A DNA stretch of 64,000 nucleotides from an uncultured Pelagibacteraceae bacterium (GCA_902522385.1 CABYVK010000003.1:1-64000), one strand, 5' to 3'; counted from the stretch's first letter, positions 1 to 7,884 are shown. The notes: generated by a model not told the origin, from the letters alone. Translations and numbers: made by a program.

Positions 1-213
1 TCTAGCTTAATTAAATTTGCTAATATTGTGGGGGCAAAAAATTCCTTAAACTTTCTTAAATCTAATTTTAGTAAGGCATTAGATTTATTGAAACCTAAAG
101 ACCCTAATGATTTAATTGGGAAAGTTAAATCGCACACTGATAACTTCCACATTTATACATTCGGCGGCTTGAAGGAAACTAACAAGTGGTTGAAGGAGAA
201 TAGTTATGTCTAA
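1..213 (+). CDS. C-terminal end of a methylenetetrahydrofolate reductase-like protein (5' truncated by window)
   Basis: The reading frame is open from base 1, so the ORF-track start (a GTG at 28) is internal and the gene begins outside the window. About 70 C-terminal residues are visible. The FHIYTFGG segment followed by a short helix resembles the last strand and helix of the MetF TIM barrel (FHFYTLN in classical MetF). This is inferred from a short segment and could be wrong. The gene overlaps the next by 8 bases, so the two are probably translated together. An MTHFR-like enzyme beside a THF-dependent methyltransferase would make sense: it could oxidise the methyl-THF produced. Confidence 0.55.
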   Translation, partial: SSLIKFANIVGAKNSLNFLKSNFSKALDLLKPKDPNDLIGKVKSHTDNFHIYTFGGLKETNKWLKENSYV

Positions 214-1564
214 AGAATTTGACTATACTAAAGTACAACATGTTACTTCTGTTGATCAATCTGATAGAGAAGTACCATACAATTTAAGACAAAGTGGGCC
301 AACTAAAGTTGAATTATTAATTTCAACAAGGGTAAGAAAGTCACCTTATTGGCATTTATCAATGCAGGCAGGTTGTTGGAGAGCAACTGTATACAATCGT
401 ATTTATCACCCAAGAGGTTATGTAAAACCTGAAGATGGTGGAGCAATGGTTGAATATGATGCAATCGTTAACCATGTAACAATGTGGAACGTGGCTGTTG
501 AAAGACAAATAAGAGTTAAAGGTCCTGATGCAGAAAAATTTACTGACTACGTTATAACTAGAGATGCAACAAAAATTTCTCCCATGAGAGCTAGGTATGT
601 AATCTTATGTAATGCTTATGGAGGAGTTTTAAATGATCCTATTCTTTTAAGAATTTCAAAAGATGAATTTTGGTTTTCATTGTCAGACTCTGATATTGGA
701 ATGTATTTACAAGGTGTAAATGCAGATGGAAAATTTAATTGTACAATTGAAGAAATAGATGCATGTCCAGTACAAATTCAAGGTCCTAAATCAAAAGCTT
801 TAATGCAAGACCTTTGTGGTGACCAAGTTGATTTTGATAATATGCCTTTCTATGGATTAGCAGAAGCAACGGTTGGTGGAAGAAGTTGTGTAATTTCTCA
901 ATCTGGTTTTTCAGGAGAAGCTGGTTATGAGATATATTTAAGAAATGCAACTTTATATGCTGAAGATATGTGGAACGCAGTATTAGATGCAGGAAAAAAA
1001 CATAAATTGATGGTGATTGCACCTGCACACCATAGAAGAATACAAGCAGGTATTCTTTCTTGGGGGCAAGACATGGATCAACAACATAATCCGTTTCAAT
1101 GTAATTTAGGTTATCAAGTTTCATTATCTGGTAAAGGTGAATGGAATAAAAAAGCTGACTATGTTGGTAAGGCTGCTTTGGAGAAAATGGGAGCAGATAT
1201 AAAAGCTGGAAAAAAACCATATAAACTTCAATTAGTTGGAATGGAGTTAGGTGGTAAACCTATTGACGATTATGCACCTGACTTTTGGTTGGTATCACCA
1301 GAAAATGGTGGAGATCCAGTTGGATTTATTACTTCACCATGGTGGCATCCTGAGAAGAAAACCAATATTGCTATGGGATACGTTCCGTTTGATGGAACTT
1401 TAAACCCTAATGGATTTCCAAAAAATAAAGTTGGAACTAAGTTTAAAGTTCATCTTCCAGAAAAATACTCAGACACTCCAGGAAAACCTGTAGATGCTGT
1501 AGTTGTGGATATTCCATTCAAAGAGTCTTTCAACGCAAATACAAGAGAAGTTGTAAAAGGCTAA
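206..1564 (+). CDS. DmdA-like, GcvT-family tetrahydrofolate-dependent methyl/aminomethyltransferase
   Basis: This 452-aa GcvT-fold protein resembles DMSP demethylase DmdA: TVYNRIYHPRGY near residue 65, MWNVAVERQIRVKGPDA around 96-110, RDATKISPMRARY around 120, a QIQGPKS segment and a SGEAGYEIYLR segment typical of GcvT domains. Family members move a methyl or methylene group from a methylated substrate to tetrahydrofolate in the cytoplasm. It is longer than SAR11 DmdA (about 370 aa), with extra N-terminal residues and a C-terminal extension, so it is probably a paralogue with a different substrate rather than the canonical DMSP demethylase. It overlaps the upstream MTHFR-like gene by 8 bases and is followed by a strong terminator. 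The substrate cannot be read from sequence. Confidence 0.75.
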   Translation: MSKEFDYTKVQHVTSVDQSDREVPYNLRQSGPTKVELLISTRVRKSPYWHLSMQAGCWRATVYNRIYHPRGYVKPEDGGAMVEYDAIVNHVTMWNVAVERQIRVKGPDAEKFTDYVITRDATKISPMRARYVILCNAYGGVLNDPILLRISKDEFWFSLSDSDIGMYLQGVNADGKFNCTIEEIDACPVQIQGPKSKALMQDLCGDQVDFDNMPFYGLAEATVGGRSCVISQSGFSGEAGYEIYLRNATLYAEDMWNAVLDAGKKHKLMVIAPAHHRRIQAGILSWGQDMDQQHNPFQCNLGYQVSLSGKGEWNKKADYVGKAALEKMGADIKAGKKPYKLQLVGMELGGKPIDDYAPDFWLVSPENGGDPVGFITSPWWHPEKKTNIAMGYVPFDGTLNPNGFPKNKVGTKFKVHLPEKYSDTPGKPVDAVVVDIPFKESFNANTREVVKG

Positions 1565-1575
1565 AATTTACTAGG

Positions 1576-1603
1576 GGGGAGCTAATTTCAGCTCCCCTTT
1601 AAA
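1576..1603 (+). terminator. Intrinsic terminator after the dmdA-like gene
   Basis: A perfect 8-bp stem GGGGAGCT/AGCTCCCC encloses a 6-base AATTTC loop and is followed by TTT AAAATTTT. It lies 11 bases after the stop codon and ends the MTHFR-like/DmdA-like transcript. Confidence 0.8.
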
Positions 1604-1609
1604 ATTTTA

Positions 1610-1720
1610 ATGACCAAAAGTTTTCTAATAGCAGTTTGCATTATCATTGCTATTGCTTTAATAATATTTCCATTAATTGTTTCTTATAAGGCTCAAAAAA
1701 ATAAAAATAAAAAAAATTAA
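1610..1720 (+). CDS. 36-aa single-span membrane peptide, coupled to the Yip1-like gene
   Basis: This frame is too short for the ORF track. It encodes about 36 residues beginning MTKSFLIAVCIII, with one strongly hydrophobic helix (residues 5-25) and a lysine/asparagine-rich tail (KAQKNKNKKN). Its TAA stop overlaps the next ATG as TAATG, a classic coupling arrangement, which supports it being a real gene. The predicted topology is N-out, C-in by the positive-inside rule. I do not recognise a family. The start lies directly after the upstream terminator's T-rich tract, so its own promoter is unclear. Confidence 0.55.
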   Translation: MTKSFLIAVCIIIAIALIIFPLIVSYKAQKNKNKKN

Positions 1721-2265
1721 TGTTTGCTGAATTTTTAAATATAATTTTTAAGTCAATAAAATTAGACAAAACTCTTTATTCGGATAATAAAAATTTTGGA
1801 GAAGCATCAATATACTTTGCTGGTATTATAATGATCCTAGATGGTATCGCTGGAGCAGTAGCAGCTAATACCATTATTAAAACAGCTATTGCAATGTCTG
1901 GTCTAACTGCAATAGTTACTTGGCTAATATGGGCGATTTTTATCTTTGTAATTGGAGTTAAATTATTTCCTGATAAACAAACCAAAGTTTCGTTCAAAAA
2001 AGTTTTAACAGCTGTTGGATTTGCACATGCCCCTGGTTTATTAAGATTTTTTGCGGTCACACCAGATTTAATGATACCAATAATTTTTCTTACCCAATTT
2101 TGGATTTTTGCAGGTTTAATAATTTCAACTAAACAAATATTGAGTTTAAAATCTAATTTTAAATCTTTTGGGATTGTACTTTTATCTTTTTTAATAATTG
2201 CATTTTTATCTATCTCATTTGTGATGAGTAGAATGAATATGCTTCCAGTTAGTCAAATTAGTTAA
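1720..2265 (+). CDS. Yip1-domain-like integral membrane protein
   Basis: This 181-aa protein has about five hydrophobic segments (near 32-50, 60-80, 98-112, 118-138 and 148-170). A GFAHAPGLLRFF segment between helices is reminiscent of the bacterial Yip1 (PF04893) family, where a conserved Ala-Pro sits in the central membrane region. Bacterial members are of unknown function. It is coupled through TAATG to a 36-aa membrane peptide, and its stop overlaps the stop of the convergent 55-aa gene by 4 bases. The family call is by recognition of pattern; the membrane nature is clear. Confidence 0.65.
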   Translation: MFAEFLNIIFKSIKLDKTLYSDNKNFGEASIYFAGIIMILDGIAGAVAANTIIKTAIAMSGLTAIVTWLIWAIFIFVIGVKLFPDKQTKVSFKKVLTAVGFAHAPGLLRFFAVTPDLMIPIIFLTQFWIFAGLIISTKQILSLKSNFKSFGIVLLSFLIIAFLSISFVMSRMNMLPVSQIS

Positions 2266-2429
2266 AGCGGAAAAATAGTCTTAGATACTCTACAAGATTT
2301 ACATAATTTAAACCCAGTAAGAATTAAATTTTGAGTGACACTTTCGTCTTCATCTTTGCATTCATCGCAAATATTATTTAATTCTTCAGTATCTGTATCA
2401 ATATATTTTTCATCAATTTTATCAGTCAT
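2262..2429 (-). CDS. 55-aa CxxC...CxxC small protein (zinc-ribbon-like)
   Basis: This frame is missing from the ORF track because of its length. The minus strand from the ATG at 2429 gives 55 residues starting MTDKIDEKYIDTDTEEL, an acidic N-terminus followed by ICDECKDEDES and LCKSCRVSKTIFPL. The two CxxC pairs, 18 residues apart, suggest a small zinc ribbon. The start overlaps the end of the DUF3726 gene by 8 bases and the stop overlaps the convergent Yip1-like gene by 4 bases, so the open frame fills the only gap in this region exactly. It is likely the last gene of the M19-like/553-aa/DUF3726 operon. Function is unknown. Confidence 0.7.
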   Translation of the reverse strand: MTDKIDEKYIDTDTEELNNICDECKDEDESVTQNLILTGFKLCKSCRVSKTIFPL

Positions 2430-3033
2430 TATCAGTCAAACCAGCACCTGCCGCACCTTCTTTTAAACTGTCGCTTTCTTCGACAAAAGTTTCTTCAGAT
2501 AACTTGTATAAATTATTCCATTCATCGTCTGTAAAGTTGTCTTCATTTTCAAGTAGATTTACCTCAATTGTATTTGCTATCTTTGGAAATTCTTGATCAA
2601 TAAAATTTGAACTAATATTTACATTTAAATTTAGTAAAATTTTTTTTTCATCCATTTTTACATAAATTTTTTTTCCAATAATTTCTGATGAACGACTTAT
2701 AAAGGAAATAAAAATTATTGGATAAGCAACATTTTTGAATTCAATTTTTTTTAAATTTTCTAAAATATTTATTTGATCTAAAAAACTAACACCTAAAGTA
2801 ATTGGACAGTAAGGATTTTTTGATGAAGAGTTATTTTCACTAATTAAATTTAAATTTTCAAATTTACTTTTGTTTTTTTCATTAAAATATTCATTAAGGT
2901 ACTTAATACCCGGTAAACTAAATAGCTCTAACAACCTTATACTTTTTCCTGTTTCCTCAGAAACTCCCCAAGAATATCCTGCTGCCTTTGAAGCTCTTTT
3001 AACAGTAGTTTCAATTTCACTCAGTGATTTCAT
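2422..3033 (-). CDS. DUF3726 family protein
   Basis: This 203-aa soluble protein has the N-terminal signature of DUF3726 (SLSEIETTVKRASKAAGYSWG, then SEETGKSIRLLELF), a family seen in alphaproteobacteria with no known function. It has no signal peptide or membrane helix. It starts 2 bases after the stop of the 553-aa gene and its 3' end overlaps the start of the 55-aa CxxC gene by 8 bases, so the three are surely co-expressed. The C-terminus is acidic (EEDSLKEG-like). The family call rests on the N-terminal motif. Confidence 0.7.
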   Translation of the reverse strand: MKSLSEIETTVKRASKAAGYSWGVSEETGKSIRLLELFSLPGIKYLNEYFNEKNKSKFENLNLISENNSSSKNPYCPITLGVSFLDQINILENLKKIEFKNVAYPIIFISFISRSSEIIGKKIYVKMDEKKILLNLNVNISSNFIDQEFPKIANTIEVNLLENEDNFTDDEWNNLYKLSEETFVEESDSLKEGAAGAGLTDND

Positions 3034-3035
3034 TA

Positions 3036-4697
3036 TTAAATATTGGTTTTATATACCCACTGCTCGTCATAACTTTTTAACTCATTTGGAAGTGGAGCAC
3101 CTTGGAACATACAAATTCTTAACCATTTGTCAGATCGTGGATCAAATTTTAATGCCCCAAAAAAAGATAATTTTAGTCTTAGCATATCAATTGGCATTAA
3201 ATCTTTACCAATTGTATTATCTTGTATTTCTGAATAAGGAAATTTTTCTACAATGAACGCTCTTCTTACAACATGTCTTAACTCAGAATTCGATGTTAAA
3301 AACTCAGCAATAGTTAAACTATTTTTTGAAACTAATAATTTGTCATAAAGTTTTTTTATATCTCTTGCTATTGCTAGAGGTTGTTCTAATTCTGATCCAT
3401 GTTCTTCAAAACGATCCGCCAATCTAGGTTCTTCTTTATTTTTTGAAATAAACCAAAAGTTTTTATTATTTTCTTTTTCTTCAAAATTAATATCTAGAAT
3501 ATTAGGATACTTTGCTTTAATGATATTACGCAATTCTTCAACTTTTCTATGAGTTGGAATATTAAAATATTTTTCTTCGTCTGAACTCATTTCTTTTACC
3601 AAAGGATTTATAATATCGTTATAAGGTTCCATCATTATTGAGACTATGTATTCAATACATTCCTCGCAAGTATTATCCTCTAACCATTGATAGATTTTGT
3701 TAAAAGGATATTTGCTCTTAAAATTAAAATCTTTATCTATAAAATATAAGAATTTTTCAACATCCTTTAATAATGAAGAAATTTTTTTTTGCTGATATTC
3801 GCTATCAGTGTTCCAGCTTGTAATATTTTTTAATGATTTTTTTACACAATCTATAAACAAATCGCTATCTTGACTTTCTACATCTTTGATTTCTCTAATT
3901 TTCTTAAGTGCTTTTTCTCTACTTAAAATCCAATTATTTAATAGAGTTGGGTGATTGACTATAAATGGAGCCATACCCAAGCCTGTGGAATTACCTATTC
4001 CCAAGTTTTTACAAATATTATCATCTAGCTTAACAGCTATTTTTGGATTTTTATGATAAGCAACATGATTAACTTGATCAAAAGTAAATTGTCTTACCAA
4101 ATAAACCAGCATCATTTCTAATCTGAATGGACCATTAATTTCTTTACGATTTTTTATTCTAAATCGATCTGCAAGACCAAATTTGCCTGAGCCATATACT
4201 GCTGTAGTCCTATATAAATATCCAACTTTTGATAATAATTTTAAATCTGGCTGCTTACCTTTGCTCAAACTTTCAACTACATGATTATAAATTCTTACTG
4301 ATTTATTTGCTCTCGATAAAGTTAATTCTTTATAAGAAAGTCTGCCAACTTCTTGTTTTGGAACTTCATTTTTTAATCTTTCAATATCTTTTTTTGTAGG
4401 AACCCCATCATGTAATGTAAAAGCTGCATCCCATTTTGTGGCAATAACTCTATCCGATCTTTCTTCATCTTTGATTTCGTTTGCAAAACAAATTAAGGAA
4501 TAAACTCTTTTATTTTTTTTAAATGAATAAACAGCTTCTCCAAAACCATTTTCATTTAAATCAAATAAATCTCTTTTATATTCCCACTCCTTAAATTCAT
4601 TGAGAAAACTTCTTAAAAAAGATAATTTTGACTGATGAAAAGATCCTAGCCTCGATAATTTCATTATCTTATTTGGGTCTCTTAATTCAACTTTCAT
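3036..4697 (-). CDS. Conserved-looking 553-aa cytosolic protein of unknown function
   Basis: I do not recognise this protein. It is 553 aa, charged and soluble, with no signal peptide, no membrane helix and no nucleotide-binding loop. Visible landmarks are LRDPNKIMKLSRLGSFHQ at the N-terminus, a GNSTGLGMAPFIVNHP segment near residue 240, a CEEC pair near 347 and a tryptophan-rich end (SDKWLRICMFQGAPLP, DEQWVYK). The glycine-rich GNSTGLGMAPF loop followed by NHP is the part most like a ligand-binding site. It lies 2 bases from the M19-like gene upstream and 2 bases from DUF3726 downstream, which implies a shared pathway with a dipeptidase-like protein. Confidence 0.75.
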   Translation of the reverse strand: MKVELRDPNKIMKLSRLGSFHQSKLSFLRSFLNEFKEWEYKRDLFDLNENGFGEAVYSFKKNKRVYSLICFANEIKDEERSDRVIATKWDAAFTLHDGVPTKKDIERLKNEVPKQEVGRLSYKELTLSRANKSVRIYNHVVESLSKGKQPDLKLLSKVGYLYRTTAVYGSGKFGLADRFRIKNRKEINGPFRLEMMLVYLVRQFTFDQVNHVAYHKNPKIAVKLDDNICKNLGIGNSTGLGMAPFIVNHPTLLNNWILSREKALKKIREIKDVESQDSDLFIDCVKKSLKNITSWNTDSEYQQKKISSLLKDVEKFLYFIDKDFNFKSKYPFNKIYQWLEDNTCEECIEYIVSIMMEPYNDIINPLVKEMSSDEEKYFNIPTHRKVEELRNIIKAKYPNILDINFEEKENNKNFWFISKNKEEPRLADRFEEHGSELEQPLAIARDIKKLYDKLLVSKNSLTIAEFLTSNSELRHVVRRAFIVEKFPYSEIQDNTIGKDLMPIDMLRLKLSFFGALKFDPRSDKWLRICMFQGAPLPNELKSYDEQWVYKTNI

Positions 4698-4699
4698 AA

Positions 4700-5665
4700 T
4701 TAAATTGATTTATAAAAATTGTACCAGTTATTTCCAAGTATTCCATGTGTCTCGGTATCTGAAAAACCTGTTTTTTTCAGACCTTTTTCAATATTTGAGA
4801 AGCCTCTTGCGTCAAGAAACCAATCTGGTTGTTTTGGAAAGCCTGGTTTATTTTTTGAACCCTCACCAAAATTTTTACTTTTAGACCAAGAGCCATTTCT
4901 CATCCACTCTACAATAGTGTCTGGATGATCTAAGCAAAGATCTGATCCTATTCCTATTTTTGTTATATCCATTATTTCAGCAGTTTTTGCTACCATTTCA
5001 CAAAAACTATCTAGAGTACAATTTGTATTATCTTTTAAATGATGAGGGTATAATGACAAACCCAACATGCCACCACTATCACTTAAAATTTTCAATAAAT
5101 CTGAAGATTTGTTTCTTTTAGCCGGATGCCAAAAAGAAGGATTTGCATGAGTTATTGCAATTGGTTTTTCACTTAAGTCAATTGCATCTAGAGTGCTTTT
5201 TTCTGCAGAATGTGACATGTCAATGACAAGGCCAACTCTATTCATTTCTCTTATAACCTCACGTCCAAAATTTGTAACTCCACTATCTACTTTTTCATAA
5301 CAGCCTGTTGCTAGTAAAGATTGGTTATTATAAGTAAGTTGCATAAATCTACATCCTAATTGATGAACCTTTTCAACAAGCTTTATGTCATCTTCAATTG
5401 GAGAACAATTTTGAAAACCAAAGAATATTGCAGTTTTATTTTCTTTATTAGCTTTTTCAATATCTTGAAAATTATTACCAGGAAAAATTAAATCAGAATT
5501 TTCATGAAATAACTTTTCCCATTTCTTTATTTCAAGTTTTAATTCATCAAAATCTTCATGGTAAACAATGGTAACATGGACAGCATCCAAGCCAGCAGAT
5601 CTATTAATCTCGAAGATTTTTCTAGACCAATTACAATATTGAAGATTATCGATTTTATAATTCAT
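4700..5665 (-). CDS. Membrane-dipeptidase (M19) family homologue lacking parts of the metal site
   Basis: I place the start at the ATG at 5665 (AAGGAT lies 4 bases upstream) rather than the TTG at 5686 used by the ORF track, giving 321 aa. M19 hallmarks are visible: AIFFGFQN, RFMQLTYNNQS, VIDMSHSAEKS, AITHANPSFWHP, and GIGSDLCLDHP. The N-terminal HxD metal-binding motif of renal/bacterial dipeptidases (HNDLP) is not present (the protein starts near IDNLQYCNW), and the glutamate that usually follows the FFG strand (EGG) is replaced by FQN. The two later histidines (SHS, THA) remain. It may be a distinct subfamily with altered metal use or a different substrate. First gene of the cryptic operon. 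Confidence 0.8.
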   Translation of the reverse strand: MNYKIDNLQYCNWSRKIFEINRSAGLDAVHVTIVYHEDFDELKLEIKKWEKLFHENSDLIFPGNNFQDIEKANKENKTAIFFGFQNCSPIEDDIKLVEKVHQLGCRFMQLTYNNQSLLATGCYEKVDSGVTNFGREVIREMNRVGLVIDMSHSAEKSTLDAIDLSEKPIAITHANPSFWHPAKRNKSSDLLKILSDSGGMLGLSLYPHHLKDNTNCTLDSFCEMVAKTAEIMDITKIGIGSDLCLDHPDTIVEWMRNGSWSKSKNFGEGSKNKPGFPKQPDWFLDARGFSNIEKGLKKTGFSDTETHGILGNNWYNFYKSI

Positions 5666-5724
5666 AGTATCCTTAACTCTAATCAATATGTATTTTAAAT
5701 ACTATTAATTTTATTGAAATTTTA

Positions 5725-5744
5725 AGTTTATTTTGAAATAAACT
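5725..5744. promoter_or_regulatory. Dyad-symmetric site upstream of purE (possible operator)
   Basis: Two perfect 9-base arms, AGTTTATTT and AAATAAACT, are separated by TG. The site ends 15 bases before the purE ATG in the 70-base divergent gap between purE and the M19-like gene. The position suits an operator or a short hairpin; no regulator is identified. Confidence 0.4.
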
Positions 5745-5759
5745 AATTGATCAAATTTC

Positions 5760-6251
5760 ATGAAAAAAAATAGTAAATTAAAAGTTTCAATTATAATGGG
5801 AAGTCAATCTGACTATAGGGTGATGAAACTAGCTGAAATAACCCTAAAAAAAATTGGAGTTTTATTTGAAACAAAAATCATATCTGCTCACAGAACACCA
5901 CAAAGAATGTATGACTATGCTGCAAAAGTTGAGCAAAACAATATAGGAGTAATTATTGCAGGTGCTGGAGGATCTGCTCATCTTCCAGGTATGATATCAG
6001 CACTAACACACCTACCTGTGCTTGGCGTTCCTGTTGAAAGTAAAAAACTTAAAGGTTTAGATAGTTTGTTATCAATTGTACAAATGCCTAAAGGAATACC
6101 TGTTGGAACCCTTGCTATAGGAGAAGATGGTGCCATTAATGCAGCTTTACTGGCTTCAGCGATAATTTCTATTAGTAATCCAAATGTTCGAAAAAAACTT
6201 AAAAATTTTAAAACTTCTCAAACTAAATCTGTAAAGAAAACTCCAAAATAA
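5760..6251 (+). CDS. purE: N5-carboxyaminoimidazole ribonucleotide mutase, class I PurE
   Basis: PurE converts N5-CAIR to CAIR in de novo purine synthesis. The 163-aa sequence has the full class I signature: [10 protein letters not shown] near residue 13, [10 protein letters not shown] near 40, and [12 protein letters not shown] near 66-77. The length fits the family apart from a lysine-rich C-terminal tail (KSVKKTPK). It is followed one base later by purK, the enzyme that makes its substrate. A dyad lies just upstream. Confidence 0.95.
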   Translation: MKKNSKLKVSIIMGSQSDYRVMKLAEITLKKIGVLFETKIISAHRTPQRMYDYAAKVEQNNIGVIIAGAGGSAHLPGMISALTHLPVLGVPVESKKLKGLDSLLSIVQMPKGIPVGTLAIGEDGAINAALLASAIISISNPNVRKKLKNFKTSQTKSVKKTPK

Positions 6252-6252
6252 A

Positions 6253-7299
6253 ATGTCTGAAATTACTCTTGGTATCATTGGGGGTGGTCAACTTGGAAGT
6301 ATGCTTGCAATAGCAGCAAAAAAATTAAATGTTAAAACTATTATTTTTTGTGATGATATGGATGCTCCAGCACAAAATTTTTGTAATCAATTTATAAATG
6401 GAAGTTATGATAATAAAGAAAAAATATCAGAATTTATAAATCAAGTTGATTTAGTCACTTATGAATTTGAAAATATTCCATTTGAAACATTAAATGAAAT
6501 AAATAAATTTAAACCTGTTTTGCCAAAGCCATCGGTTAACAGATTAATTCAACATCGATTGGCAGAAAAAGATTTTGTTAATAAATTAAATATTAGAACA
6601 ACCAGATATGTTTCAGTTGAAAAAAAATCTGACATAGATGCTTTGGAAGATTTTTTACCAGGAATATTAAAAACAACAACACTTGGTTATGATGGTAAAG
6701 GTCAATATCCAATTAAATCAAGTGAAGATCTTAATTCATTGAACATTGATTTTTCAAAAGGATATATTCTTGAAAAACTTGTTAAATTAAAAAAAGAGAT
6801 TTCAATTATAATTACAAGGTTTAGTAATAATAAATATGAAATTTATGAGCCAATAGAAAACTCTCATGAAGATCAAATTTTAAAATACTCAAAAATACCT
6901 GCTGAAATAAATGAAAAGATTTTTAATCAATCAAAAGATTGGGCAATGCTAATTGCTGAAGAGCTTAAATACATAGGAACTTTATGTGTAGAATTTTTTA
7001 TTGATAGAAATGATAATCTTTATGTTAATGAGATTGCACCGAGAGTACATAACTCAGGACATCTAACAATAAATGCATTTAATGTTAGTCAATTTGAAAA
7101 TCATGTAAGAGCTGTTTGTGGTTTAGAACAAATTCCTTTAAAAAAAATATCTAATGCTAAAATGATGAATTTGCTTGGTGATCAAATTACTCCTTACAGA
7201 AACATGCAAAAGTTTAATGATAACGAATTTTTCTTTGATTATTTAAAAAAAGATATAAAAGAAAAAAGAAAAATGGGTCATATCACAACTTTATTATAA
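6253..7299 (+). CDS. purK: N5-carboxyaminoimidazole ribonucleotide synthase PurK
   Basis: PurK is an ATP-grasp enzyme that carboxylates AIR with bicarbonate and ATP. The 348-aa protein shows the N-terminal GIIGGGQLGSMLA loop, VTYEFENIPFE near 73, HRLAEKDF near 103 and the EIAPRVHNSGHLT metal/ATP motif near 262-274. It starts one base after the purE stop and ends directly against the GNAT gene, so the three form one operon. Confidence 0.95.
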   Translation: MSEITLGIIGGGQLGSMLAIAAKKLNVKTIIFCDDMDAPAQNFCNQFINGSYDNKEKISEFINQVDLVTYEFENIPFETLNEINKFKPVLPKPSVNRLIQHRLAEKDFVNKLNIRTTRYVSVEKKSDIDALEDFLPGILKTTTLGYDGKGQYPIKSSEDLNSLNIDFSKGYILEKLVKLKKEISIIITRFSNNKYEIYEPIENSHEDQILKYSKIPAEINEKIFNQSKDWAMLIAEELKYIGTLCVEFFIDRNDNLYVNEIAPRVHNSGHLTINAFNVSQFENHVRAVCGLEQIPLKKISNAKMMNLLGDQITPYRNMQKFNDNEFFFDYLKKDIKEKRKMGHITTLL

Positions 7300-7767
7300 A
7301 TGTTAAAATCAATAGAAGGTAATTTTGACAATCCAGAAGTTAATGAGCTTTTAACAAAACATTTTGTCGAACTTAGAGCTGCATCTCCGGCGGGAAGTGC
7401 TCACGTCTTAGATATTCCTGGTTTAAAAGTACCATCAATTAAATTTTGGAGTTTATGGGATGATGAAAAACTGATCGGTTGTGGTGCTTTAAAATTTTTA
7501 GATAAAGAACATGGGGAATTTAAATCTATAAGAATTCATGATAGTTTTAGAAATCAAGGCCAAGGAATTTATGTAATCAATCATTTAATAAACGAAGCAA
7601 AAAAACTTAAAATAAAAAGATTAAGTATTGAAACAGGCGCAGGTGATTTTTTTCTTCCAGCAAGAAAGCTTTTCATAAAAACTGGTTTCACCATGTGCGA
7701 GCCTTTTGCGCACTACAAAGAGGACATCAATTCTGTTTATTTAACTATGCTAATTAAACATACTTAA
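7300..7767 (+). CDS. GNAT-family N-acetyltransferase
   Basis: This 155-aa protein is a cytosolic GNAT acetyltransferase. The acetyl-CoA pyrophosphate loop is visible as SFRNQGQGIYVINHL (R-x-x-G-x-G/A), followed by KRLSIETGAGDFFLPARKLFIKTGF, the usual C-terminal beta-bulge and helix. The start is directly adjacent to the purK stop (TAAATG). The substrate is unknown; the neighbourhood does not specify one. Confidence 0.85.
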   Translation: MLKSIEGNFDNPEVNELLTKHFVELRAASPAGSAHVLDIPGLKVPSIKFWSLWDDEKLIGCGALKFLDKEHGEFKSIRIHDSFRNQGQGIYVINHLINEAKKLKIKRLSIETGAGDFFLPARKLFIKTGFTMCEPFAHYKEDINSVYLTMLIKHT

Positions 7768-7797
7768 AAAATTACTTTTAATTGATGATCTATTTTG

Positions 7798-7853
7798 TTG
7801 ACAAAACCCAATAAAATCTAAACAAACCCGTTATTACTTAATTATAAGTAATA
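7798..7853 (+). promoter_or_regulatory. cspA-type leader: TTGACA box and 9-bp hairpin
   Basis: The 117-base gap before the cold-shock gene holds a consensus TTGACA at 7798-7803, though without a convincing -10 at normal spacing. A perfect hairpin follows at 7832-7853: TATTACTTA, ATTA loop, TAAGTAATA. The hairpin would lie in the 5' leader if transcription starts near the TTGACA box, a plausible cold-responsive structure. Confidence 0.35.
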
Positions 7854-7884
7854 TTTAAATATAACAAAAAGTAAGAAGATAAAT

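Noticed and set aside
786-1220. 144-aa minus-strand ORF inside the DmdA-like gene
   Set aside because: It lies entirely antisense to a well-supported GcvT-family coding region and its translation is low-complexity Leu/His/Gln-rich, typical of a shadow frame.
5666-5686. TTG start at 5686 for the M19-like gene
   Set aside because: An ATG at 5665 has an AAGGAT ribosome-binding site at good spacing; the upstream extension would place that site inside the coding region.
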